Below, piece after piece: positions 1 to 5,785 of a stretch of DNA of 45,810 nt (the first letter of the stretch is position 1; every line of letters begins with the position of its first letter). The notes under the pieces were generated by a model. It was not told the origin of the DNA and did no database searches. It saw only the letters and a program-made list of their open reading frames with translations. The position numbers and the translations under genes are program-made. This DNA comes from an uncultured Paludibacter sp. (lineage in GTDB: Bacteria > Bacteroidota > Bacteroidia > Bacteroidales > Paludibacteraceae), in NCBI GenBank assembly GCA_937897985.1, contig CALCBD010000002.1, forward strand, positions 1-45,810, read 5' to 3'.

Positions 1-189
1 GTTGGTCGGGTAGTATTCTGACAAAAAACCTTGACAGCCTCAACGCTCCGTTTCACTTCGCTTTTTCTTGCAGTAAGAGGGTGTTTACATTTTCTTTTCC
101 TTTTCAGTGTTTTTTCGCGAGGAAAACGGCAGGTTAAAGCAAAGAAAAGCAATAGCTTCCAATCTGATAATCTATCAATTAACTCATGT

Positions 190-197
190 TACCTTTG
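190..197 (+). promoter_or_regulatory. putative -7 promoter element
   Basis: TACCTTTG matches the Bacteroidota -7 consensus TAnnTTTG and lies about 80 bases upstream of the DUF6266 start. No good -33 TTG is visible at the usual distance, so this is only a candidate. The rest of bases 1-275 contains nothing else I can name. Confidence 0.35.
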
Positions 198-275
198 TTC
201 AAGACAAGGTCAAAAAGGGTTCTCCTTCGTACCAAGTCCAAATTAAACTATTATTCATTTTTAAATTTTCAAGGT

Positions 276-917
276 ATGGGAAAGATTAATTTAGGTATTC
301 TCGGAAGCTTCTCAGGTAAAGTGGGAAATGTCGTAGGTGGTAACTGGAAAGGTATCAGCTACATGCGTGCAAAAGCAACTTCAGTAAGCAATCCTCGCAC
401 AGATGGGCAGGTAAATCAGCGTACTAAATTCGCTTTAGTGTTGGCAATTTTGAAACCAATAACCGGATTCCTCCGTGTTGGTTACAAAAAGTATGCAATC
501 AAGCAAACAGCATTCAATGCTGCAATGTCTTACATTCTGAACAATGCTGTTACTGGCAGTTCCTCTGCTGACTACAGTGTTGATCTTGCCAAAGTGCTTG
601 TTTCTCGTGGTAACTTAACCGGAGCTATGAACGCCTTAGCCACCTCTGCAAATGGCGTTGTTACCCTGAATTGGGATGACAACTCTGGTAGTGGTACTGC
701 CACCCAAACAGACAAAGCTTTGATTGTTGTTTTGAACCCAACAAGAGCCGAATCTGTATTTGATGCAGGTGGAAACCAAAGAGTCTCTGGCACAGAAGAT
801 ATTTCTGTTCCTGCTGATTGGGTTGGCGAAAGCGTTGAAGTGTTCCTGGGCTTCATTACCGCAGACGGTAAAGAAGTTGCAAACAGTGTGTATTTGGGTT
901 CTGTGACTGTTGCCTAA
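276..917 (+). CDS. DUF6266 family protein
   Basis: A 213-residue protein of unknown function. The N-terminus (MGKINLGILGSFSGKVGNVV, then GNWKGISYMRAKA) is the hallmark of the DUF6266 family, found almost only in Bacteroidota. The rest is rich in Ser, Thr, Val and Asn and looks like beta-structure. No signal peptide or membrane segment is visible. I chose the ATG at 276 because the conserved family start begins there; the open frame extends upstream to 186 but that part has no family character. AAGG sits just before the ATG. The gene stands alone: a strong terminator follows and the CRISPR locus lies beyond. A small hairpin (TGCCTA/TAGGCA, 911-926) overlaps the stop codon. Family assignment is confident; the role is unknown. 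Confidence 0.85.
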   Translation: MGKINLGILGSFSGKVGNVVGGNWKGISYMRAKATSVSNPRTDGQVNQRTKFALVLAILKPITGFLRVGYKKYAIKQTAFNAAMSYILNNAVTGSSSADYSVDLAKVLVSRGNLTGAMNALATSANGVVTLNWDDNSGSGTATQTDKALIVVLNPTRAESVFDAGGNQRVSGTEDISVPADWVGESVEVFLGFITADGKEVANSVYLGSVTVA

Positions 918-949
918 GCGTAGGCAATTATCTGTTTTCTTCAATGAAG

Positions 950-976
950 GCCGTCCTAATTAGGACGGCTTTTTTT
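950..976 (+). terminator. Rho-independent terminator
   Basis: A perfect 20-base palindrome built from GCCGTCCTAA and its complement is followed by seven T residues. It ends the DUF6266 transcript and insulates the CRISPR region from it. Confidence 0.9.
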
Positions 977-1014
977 AATGCCTTTATTTACTGAAATTAC
1001 GAGCAACCCTCAAG

Positions 1015-1044
1015 TTGCCAAAACCAAAAGAAACGCTAACTTTG
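1015..1044 (+). promoter_or_regulatory. promoter upstream of CRISPR array
   Basis: TTG at 1015-1017, a 19-base spacer and TAACTTTG at 1037-1044 form a near-ideal Bacteroidota -33/-7 promoter. Transcription would start near 1051 and read through the leader-like region into the array at 1254. It argues against the short open frame 978-1184 being a gene. Confidence 0.6.
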
Positions 1045-1050
1045 TGCCTG

Positions 1051-1253
1051 AAAGCAATTCTCAAGAAACGTTTGAGAAACGAAAACCTTCTGACGAGAAA
1101 CGTTTGAGAAACGGTTTTCCGTTTCTTGAAATTGAAATCAACGGAAAATATCAGCAAAGAAACACGCTACAACCGCAAAAATAAAAGTTCTTTTGCACAA
1201 AGTGGTTCTAAACCGTTTCTTAATACTGCATAATCAATTGATTTACAATACTT
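1051..1253 (+). other. leader-like region with iterated motif and hairpin
   Basis: The stretch between the promoter and the first repeat holds a 17-bp direct repeat GAAACGTTTGAGAAACG at 1065-1081 and 1097-1113. The second copy runs into a stem-loop (AGAAACGG, TTTT, CCGTTTCT; 1107-1126). A further AAACCGTTTCTT lies near 1210. I see no convincing gene. It may be a transcribed leader or a protein-binding region; this is inference from position. Confidence 0.4.
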
Positions 1254-1990
1254 ATTGTGAATAGCTTTCAAAAAATTGTATCTTTGACTTGATTAACAAC
1301 TGTAGCGTTGAAGTCAATACAGTACTCATAGTTGTGATTTGCTTTCAAAAAATTGTATCTTTGACTTGATTAACAACTTCCTGACCTTCCTGAATACATT
1401 CGAATGCGTTGTGATTTGCTTTCAAAAAATTGTATCTTTGACTTGATTAACAACCATCAGGAAAATCCTCATTGGCAAGCTCCGTTGTGATTTGCTTTCA
1501 AAAAATTGTATCTTTGACTTGATTAACAACTTCCTTCAGGATCTTTGTCGAAAAGGTTCAGTTGTGATTTGCTTTCAAAAAATTGTATCTTTGACTTGAT
1601 TAACAACCTGTGGCATTTGTGCCAATGGTCAATGTAGTTGTGATTTGCTTTCAAAAAATTGTATCTTTGACTTGATTAACAACATGTTGCTGAATTGAGA
1701 ACTAAACGTGCAAGTTGTGATTTGCTTTCAAAAAATTGTATCTTTGACTTGATTAACAACCGTAATGGAACCCCATTATCTGGCCAAGCCGTTGTGATTT
1801 GCTTTCAAAAAATTGTATCTTTGACTTGATTAACAACGATGAAATAGAAATAAATAAGCCGTTTACGTTGTGATTTGCTTTCAAAAAATTGTATCTTTGA
1901 CTTGATTAACAACTTGTCGGAGCATTGAACCCGAGCATATTTGGTTGTGATTTGCTTTCAAAAAATTGTATCTTTGACTTGATTAACAAC
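1254..1990 (+). CRISPR. type II-C CRISPR array, 10 repeats and 9 spacers
   Basis: The 47-bp repeat begins GTTGTGATTTGCTTTC and ends TTGACTTGATTAACAAC. Repeats lie at 1254, 1331, 1408, 1484, 1561, 1637, 1714, 1791, 1867 and 1944 (start positions). Spacers are 29 or 30 bases. Copies 2-10 are identical; copy 1 differs at repeat positions 1, 8 and 10. The direction is set by the tracrRNA at 5714, whose anti-repeat GCAAATCACAAC pairs with repeat bases 1-12, so crRNAs are read from the plus strand. Each repeat contains TTG (2-4), 21 bases, then TATCTTTG (26-33), a Bacteroidota-type promoter firing near the repeat end, as known for type II-C arrays. I recognise no spacer target, and none seems to match elsewhere in the window by eye. 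Confidence 0.98.
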
Positions 1991-2068
1991 ACGATGTGTG
2001 TAAAATATAGTCAGTCAATTATTTATCCCGGCATTCAGAAAAGAAAATTCAGTTGTTTATTCAGACAG

Positions 2069-2091
2069 AATCCCGTTTTTGCAGCGGGATT
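2069..2091 (+). terminator. hairpin, possible array terminator
   Basis: AATCCCG and CGGGATT form a stem around a nine-base loop, followed by only a short T run. It lies 79 bases past the last repeat and could end the pre-crRNA. The equivalent hairpin in unit B is damaged. Confidence 0.4.
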
Positions 2092-2117
2092 TTGCTTGTA
2101 AAGATTTTCTTTCGTTT

Positions 2118-2151
2118 AACTTTTCCAAAGATCTTAAACTTTGGAAAAGTT
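2118..2151. repeat. REP-like palindrome, copy 1
   Basis: Arms AACTTTTCCAAAG and CTTTGGAAAAGTT around ATCTTAAA. It is the 3' part of duplicated unit A. Confidence 0.85.
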
Positions 2152-2284
2152 TATTGAACGATATTAAAAAAAGTAGTCAGTCAATTATTTATCTCAACAT
2201 TCAGGAATGAAAATTCAGTTGTATATACGATCAGATTCCTGCTCTTGCAGCGGGATTTCTGCTTGTATAGGTTTTCTTTCGTTT

Positions 2285-2318
2285 AACTTTTCCAAAGTTT
2301 TTAAACTTTGGAAAAGTT
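2285..2318. repeat. REP-like palindrome, copy 2
   Basis: Arms AACTTTTCCAAAGTTT and AAACTTTGGAAAAGTT, 16 bp each and perfect, around TT. It is the 3' part of duplicated unit B. Confidence 0.9.
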
Positions 2319-2379
2319 TGTTAGAAAAATTAGTTTGAAAAATTCGAGATGATTAGTAATTTGAAAAGTATCCCCGTAT

Positions 2380-2712
2380 TCAGAATAACTCCAGTTGTTG
2401 ATAGGGTGTTGATACTTCTTTTTCTTTTCTGCCCTGAAAAAGCTCCATTTGTCCGAATTGTTTATCGGTAATACACAATACACCGACCTGTCCGGCTTCG
2501 GGCAGGAATGATTTTACCCGTTTTATGTGTACTTCGGCGTTTTCTCTGCTCGGACAGTGACGAAGATAAATGGAAAACTGGAACATGGTGAAGCCATCGG
2601 TTACCAATTTTTTGCGAAAATCGGTATATGCCTTCTTCTCCTTTTTAGTTTCGGTTGGCAAATCGAAAAATACCAGTACCCACATAATTCGGTATTCGCT
2701 AAAACGTTCCAT
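2380..2712 (-). CDS. cas2: CRISPR-associated endonuclease Cas2
   Basis: A 110-residue Cas2 of the type II-C Bacteroidota form. The segment MWVLVFFDLPTETKKEKKAY (residues 10-29) carries the conserved beta-1 strand with the acidic residue Asp17. The FQFSIYLRHC block and the ending QLELF are also typical. Cas2 dimers bridge two Cas1 dimers in the spacer-integration complex. The gene appears complete, with no frameshift. It lies downstream of cas1; the 75-base gap between them is mostly a REP palindrome. The ATG at 2712 fits the usual extended N-terminus of this subgroup. Intact cas1-cas2 beside a destroyed cas9 is the odd point, because type II adaptation normally also needs Cas9. Confidence 0.95.
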   Translation of the reverse strand: MERFSEYRIMWVLVFFDLPTETKKEKKAYTDFRKKLVTDGFTMFQFSIYLRHCPSRENAEVHIKRVKSFLPEAGQVGVLCITDKQFGQMELFQGRKEKEVSTPYQQLELF

Positions 2713-2744
2713 ACATTTACTTCAACTTCGGGAATTGACGTTTT

Positions 2745-2777
2745 AACTTTTCCAAAGTTTAAAACTTTGGAAAAGTT
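2745..2777. repeat. REP-like palindrome, copy 3
   Basis: Arms AACTTTTCCAAAGTTT and AAACTTTGGAAAAGTT around a single A, extendable by TT/AA. It fills the cas1-cas2 intergenic gap, so any cas1-cas2 transcript would carry this hairpin. Confidence 0.9.
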
Positions 2778-2787
2778 AACAGGTCTA

Positions 2788-3723
2788 TCAGGTGAATTCA
2801 GGATAAGCAATTTTCCGTATTTCGCCCTGATAACATTTAGCTAAACTTGCTGTTGTTATTCCGGCGGCTACCATAAGCGGACTACGTTGCCCGTTGATTC
2901 TTACGTCCAATACCGGGATATTCAATAAAGCGGATTTTACTTTCTTATTCAAATCAATTTTATCGGGATTATTTCCGCTTTCCATTTCTTCGTGGACCAA
3001 CTCCACTACTAATTTATCTACAAACGGGCGGTAAGGTTCCATAATATCGTCGGCCAGACAATAGGCATTGTATCTGTTGTGATGATGAATGCCCAGGGTA
3101 GGGAGCAAACCGCTTGCGACCAACGAACGTGCCACGATAGCCCGAAGTATTGCATAACCGTAGTTTAATAGATTATTGGGCGGAACGCCTTCGCGTCCAC
3201 GACGAAAATCAGGAATAAAAGGAAACATATTTGCCCAATAATAAGCCGCCGCCCGGGCTTCCAGATTTTCACTGTCGCCACTTTTTACATCATCGGCCCA
3301 TGCAAGCATGTTTTTTACTACTTCATCACGCATATTTTTTAGTACCCAGGCCTGATTGCTGATTTTTACCTGGATGGTTTGTTGCCAGAGCTGTTTTTGG
3401 AGTGGGAGCGAGGCATCTGTCTGAGCCTGAAAACGTTCAGTTTGTAGGGTATTTCCGCTCAACGGAAGGAGTAGCCCCACAGGCATTCGGTTTGAATCGC
3501 AGGTAATTACAGCCGAATTGTTGGCTAATAAAGCTTCTATTAATCCGTGTGTGATGGTTATTTGTTTATGGTCGAGCACTACAACGCCAATATCTTCTAT
3601 CGGGAAGGTGTTGTTTCCCGTTCGGTCGTCCATACCATTGGCATCGGGCAAATGAATCACCAATTGTGCATTCCTGAGACTCAAATAAGCCGGATTACCA
3701 AAATAAAGCGTGCGTTTAATCAT
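2788..3723 (-). CDS. cas1: CRISPR-associated endonuclease Cas1
   Basis: A 311-residue Cas1, the integrase that inserts new spacers at the array. The N-terminal beta domain (about 1-90) starts MIKRTLYFGNPAYLSLRNAQ. The alpha-helical catalytic domain carries the expected metal ligands: Glu155 (NLEARAAAYYW), a His in the HHH run 213-215 (GIHHHNRYNAYCLADD), and acidic residues 225-229. The length is normal for subtype II-C and I see no stop or frameshift. It starts at the ATG at 3723. Upstream lies a REP palindrome (3765-3797) and then the RAYT gene, so the original link to cas9 has been interrupted. Adaptation function is plausible from sequence but uncertain without full-length Cas9. Confidence 0.97.
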   Translation of the reverse strand: MIKRTLYFGNPAYLSLRNAQLVIHLPDANGMDDRTGNNTFPIEDIGVVVLDHKQITITHGLIEALLANNSAVITCDSNRMPVGLLLPLSGNTLQTERFQAQTDASLPLQKQLWQQTIQVKISNQAWVLKNMRDEVVKNMLAWADDVKSGDSENLEARAAAYYWANMFPFIPDFRRGREGVPPNNLLNYGYAILRAIVARSLVASGLLPTLGIHHHNRYNAYCLADDIMEPYRPFVDKLVVELVHEEMESGNNPDKIDLNKKVKSALLNIPVLDVRINGQRSPLMVAAGITTASLAKCYQGEIRKIAYPEFT

Positions 3724-3764
3724 GTTGTTAAGAAACTGAAGTTGAATAAATATTTCTAAGATAT

Positions 3765-3797
3765 AACTTTTCCAAAGTTTTGAACTTTGGAAAAGTT
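3765..3797. repeat. REP-like palindrome, copy 4
   Basis: Arms AACTTTTCCAAAGTT and AACTTTGGAAAAGTT around TTG. A half copy (TTGGAAAAGTTAG) follows at about 3809-3821. It flanks the 3' end of the RAYT gene. Confidence 0.85.
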
Positions 3798-3831
3798 AGT
3801 AGAATATTTTGGAAAAGTTAGTTTATTCCTG

Positions 3832-4497
3832 CTACAAGTCAGCTATTAGGGATTCTCTGAATTTGTTAGCCGCTTGTTCGTGCAAATCAATAAATGATGC
3901 CTGCCCACCAAACATGCGGAGTAATTTATCTACCTCAATTATCTGACTATTGTGTTCTTTTATTTCGCAAAACGAGGTGTAACCCCAATCTGTGTATCTA
4001 TCACAAAAAACATGATGTACGGGATTTCGATGTGTATAAATAACAGCATTCAGAAAATAAGCTTTGTTTGCAATCTGTTCCCGTCGGAAATTTTTCAAAA
4101 AAAGCGACCCTCTCCGCTTATTTACTTTGTTGAACGACTGCGTATAACAACTAAACAGATTTGCAAACTGTTTGGAAATGAATCGTTCAATCATATTATC
4201 GGTAACTTCGACTTTTCCAATTTCAACTTTTCCAATTTCAACTTTTCCAAAGTTTGGAACTTTGGAAAAGTTATAAGTCCGAAAAATTTCTTCCAATACT
4301 TCTTTTCGCCGAATCCTTACCACCAAATGAAAGTGGTTCGGTAACAAGCAATACGCATAAGTTTCAGCTATGGGTAAAATATATTGTTGATATTTATCAA
4401 GAAAAAAACGATAATTTTCATCTTCGGTAAATATATTCTCAAACCCATTGGCATGATTGAAAATATGATAGCTGCTGTTGGGCTGCAATTTTTCCAT
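3832..4497 (-). CDS. REP-associated tyrosine transposase (RAYT)
   Basis: A 221-residue single-strand DNA transposase of the IS200-like Y1 superfamily, subgroup RAYT/TnpA_REP. The HUH motif is NHFHLVV (His55, His57). The segment AVIYTHRNPVHHVFC holds the likely catalytic Tyr154, and SFNKVNKRRGSLFLKNFRRE is the family's conserved core. RAYTs act on REP hairpins, and the gene is bracketed by REP copies 4 and 6. Copy 5 lies inside the reading frame and encodes residues 76-86 (NFSKVPNFGKV), followed by a 15-bp tandem repeat giving EIGKV units (about 87-96). I chose the ATG at 4497; the frame also opens at a TTG at 4533, but that lies within a REP palindrome. Whether the protein with this insert is active is not known. 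Confidence 0.9.
   Translation of the reverse strand: MEKLQPNSSYHIFNHANGFENIFTEDENYRFFLDKYQQYILPIAETYAYCLLPNHFHLVVRIRRKEVLEEIFRTYNFSKVPNFGKVEIGKVEIGKVEVTDNMIERFISKQFANLFSCYTQSFNKVNKRRGSLFLKNFRREQIANKAYFLNAVIYTHRNPVHHVFCDRYTDWGYTSFCEIKEHNSQIIEVDKLLRMFGGQASFIDLHEQAANKFRESLIADL
4209..4272. repeat. REP-like palindrome, copy 5, with 15-bp tandem repeats, inside RAYT
   Basis: The arms AACTTTTCCAAAGTT (4240-4254) and AACTTTGGAAAAGTT (4258-4272) are perfect. To the left the half-site TTCAACTTTTCCAAT is iterated with a 15-base period. Because 15 is a multiple of three, the RAYT frame stays open. Confidence 0.85.
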
Positions 4498-4522
4498 ATT
4501 TATCAAGTTCTTTGGTGAATTT

Positions 4523-4555
4523 ACCTTTTCCAAAGTTTAAAACTTTGGAAAAGGT
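4523..4555. repeat. REP-like palindrome, copy 6 (covarying variant)
   Basis: Arms ACCTTTTCCAAAGTT and AACTTTGGAAAAGGT. Compared with the other copies, the second base of the left arm is C instead of A and its partner is G instead of T, so pairing is kept. It lies just upstream of the RAYT start. Confidence 0.85.
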
Positions 4556-4574
4556 GTATTGTTTTTAATATTAG

Positions 4575-4970
4575 TTACTCTGCAGCTCTAACAAATATCG
4601 CCTCTTTCAACCGCTTTCGTAGTGGTAGCGAGGGTGTAAAAGTAACCCTCTTTACTTCAACAGATTCAGCCCGTATTTCCTTCGGGTTATCCGCCCGTCG
4701 CTTACTTTGCGCTGTAAGCGAGAATGTACCAAACCCATCCAAACATACTCTATTACCATTCAAAAGTTCATCCTCGATACATGCCATAAGCAACTCAAGG
4801 GTACCTTTTATTTCAATAGCCTGTAAACGTTTTCCTTTAGCAATGATGGTGGCCATTTCTTCCAGGTTCACCGTTCTCGATCGGATTACCTGTGGATAAT
4901 AACCTGTTTTTTTCTTCTCATCGGGGTTCAGGTAGTCGCCCCGATGAATCATTTTGTATTTTATACTCAT
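4575..4970 (-). CDS. HU-family (DNABII) DNA-binding protein
   Basis: A 131-residue protein with the HU/IHF-like fold common in Bacteroidota. It begins MSIKYKMIHRGDYLNPDEKK. The stretch GTLELLMACIEDELLNGNRV followed by CLDGFGTFSLTAQSKR (about 55-90) is the helix pair and beta-arm base of the family; SLPLRKRLKEAIF forms the C-terminal helix. Such proteins bend DNA and organise the chromosome, or help site-specific recombination; IHF plays that part in some CRISPR systems. It sits between the cas9 remnant and the RAYT gene, on the same strand. Whether it serves the CRISPR locus, the RAYT or neither is unknown. It appears intact. Confidence 0.85.
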   Translation of the reverse strand: MSIKYKMIHRGDYLNPDEKKKTGYYPQVIRSRTVNLEEMATIIAKGKRLQAIEIKGTLELLMACIEDELLNGNRVCLDGFGTFSLTAQSKRRADNPKEIRAESVEVKRVTFTPSLPLRKRLKEAIFVRAAE

Positions 4971-5241
4971 TGTTTTATCCTTTTCTTCCTGATGATTTAG
5001 TTCCTTTGTCAGTTAAATTTAAATGATTCTTCCTGATGTATTATCATTGGCATATATATCATGAGATAGATAACATATATATGATAGTTTCATTGCCATA
5101 TATATCTTGTGTTTATTATATTATATATGCTACTCTTATTTTCTCCCGACTGTTTTGCTAATTTCTATTGAAGTTTGAATTAGTTTTACTTGAATGATTT
5201 TTTAGTTTATATTGAGATGTTGCCAATGTGGTCGAGATTGA
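4971..5241. other. AT-rich spacer with short direct repeats
   Basis: No gene is visible. The stretch is strongly AT-rich and carries a 16-bp direct repeat with one mismatch (CATTGGCATATATATC at 5045-5060, CATTGCCATATATATC at 5091-5106). Confidence 0.6.
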
Positions 5242-5674
5242 TTACTTAAAAATAAATGTTCCATCGGGATTAATTCTAAAATCCTCATTTTCAAATAAAC
5301 AATTCATTTTATCAGCCGTAAACTCAAGTCTTGGTTGATATTTGCTCGGATCAAAAGCCTTCTCTCCTTTATATAGTTCATTATCTGGTCTTGCTTCAAT
5401 ATGATTTTGTAAATATAGATATGATGTATTCTCTCCTAATTCATTGAACTTATATAATTTATATAGCCTGCTTTTAATATTTTCAGGAGACAACTCCATT
5501 GTCTACAATCTCGTTATCTTTATTTAATTCTTTTTTATTCTGAATTTGTTTCAGGTTTTCAAATCTGTCAGTAAAAAACTTTTCAAAATAAATTTCTCTT
5601 TCAAAGCCATCATTAATACGTATAGCCCAACCAATTGAGTTTGTACCAAGATCAAGACCTAAAATTTTCCCCAT
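5242..5674 (-). pseudogene. cas9: cas9 remnant: RuvC-I fused to C-terminal end, frameshifted
   Basis: The start at 5674 reads MGKILGLDLGTNSIGWAIR, the classic Cas9 RuvC-I motif with catalytic Asp8. Within about 22 residues the resemblance to the Cas9 N-terminus stops and the frame continues into what looks like the far C-terminal region. That region goes on in a second frame: ENIKSRLYKLYKFNE, then YLQNHIEARPDNEL, and an ending LEFTADKMNCLFENEDFRIN + PDGTFIFK, which resembles Bacteroidota II-C Cas9 C-termini from memory. The two frames join if one base of the CC pair at 5496-5497 is removed. Joined, the product is about 145 residues against roughly 1,100-1,500 for the family. The REC lobe, HNH, RuvC-II and RuvC-III are absent. 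A large internal deletion followed by a frameshift is the simplest reading. Confidence 0.85.
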
Positions 5675-5680
5675 AATATG

Positions 5681-5709
5681 TTGTTTTATAAAATTTTTTA
5701 TTACTTTTG
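5681..5709 (+). promoter_or_regulatory. tracrRNA promoter
   Basis: TTG at 5681-5683, 18 bases, then TACTTTTG at 5702-5709 (TAnnTTTG). The start point expected about 5-7 bases downstream falls at the first base of the anti-repeat (5715). Confidence 0.65.
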
Positions 5710-5713
5710 CCAG

Positions 5714-5785
5714 TGCAAATCACAACAAGGCTATAAGCCGTAGGATTTGAATCCTTTAACCCCGCGTACTCCGTGGGGGTTTTTA
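5714..5785 (+). ncRNA. tracrRNA of the type II-C system
   Basis: The anti-repeat GCAAATCACAAC (5715-5726) is the exact complement of CRISPR repeat bases 1-12. It is followed by AAGGCTATAAGCC with a small stem (5729-5739), a second stem AGGAT/ATCCT (5742-5755), and a GC-rich terminator stem CCCCGCG/CGTGGGG ending in TTTTT (5760-5784). The order anti-repeat, AAGGCT nexus, hairpins and terminator is that of known tracrRNAs. A weaker second match to the repeat complement may extend further upstream (GTTGTT at 5680, AATTTTTT near 5691). The RNA is divergent from the cas9 stub and shows no damage, unlike cas9. Expected role: pair with the pre-crRNA and hold it in Cas9; here a Cas9 would have to be supplied from elsewhere. 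Confidence 0.88.

Larger units (their letters stand above)
2008..2318. repeat. imperfect tandem duplication of a ~145-bp unit
   Basis: Unit A (2008-2151) and unit B (2174-2318) both begin TAGTCAGTCAATTATTTATC and both end with a REP palindrome; shared blocks include AAAATTCAGTTGT, TTGCAGCGGGATTT and TTTTCTTTCGTTTAACTTTT. The offset is 166 bases and the copies have clearly diverged. No gene is visible. The unit is non-coding and REP-bearing, placed between the array and cas2. Confidence 0.8.

Noticed and set aside
978..1184. 68-codon open frame on the plus strand between the DUF6266 terminator and the CRISPR array
   Set aside because: Its first part is overlapped by a good promoter (1015-1044), it begins within two bases of the terminator T run, and the protein has no recognisable character; direct repeats in the DNA account for its repeated KR/E pattern.
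1301..1943. Self-targeting spacers
   Set aside because: By eye I found no match of any spacer to the rest of the window. A whole-genome and phage search is needed and could not be done here.
2527..2844. 105-codon plus-strand open frame opposite cas2 and the REP palindrome
   Set aside because: It is antisense to the well-supported cas2 gene and passes through a REP hairpin; no family resemblance.
4498..4533. Earlier TTG start for the RAYT gene
   Set aside because: It lies inside REP palindrome 6 and adds residues without family similarity; ATG at 4497 fits the family start.
5242..5499. Independent small gene of 85 codons
   Set aside because: Its apparent ATG arises from the frameshift region, and its sequence looks like the end of Cas9 continuing from the other frame.
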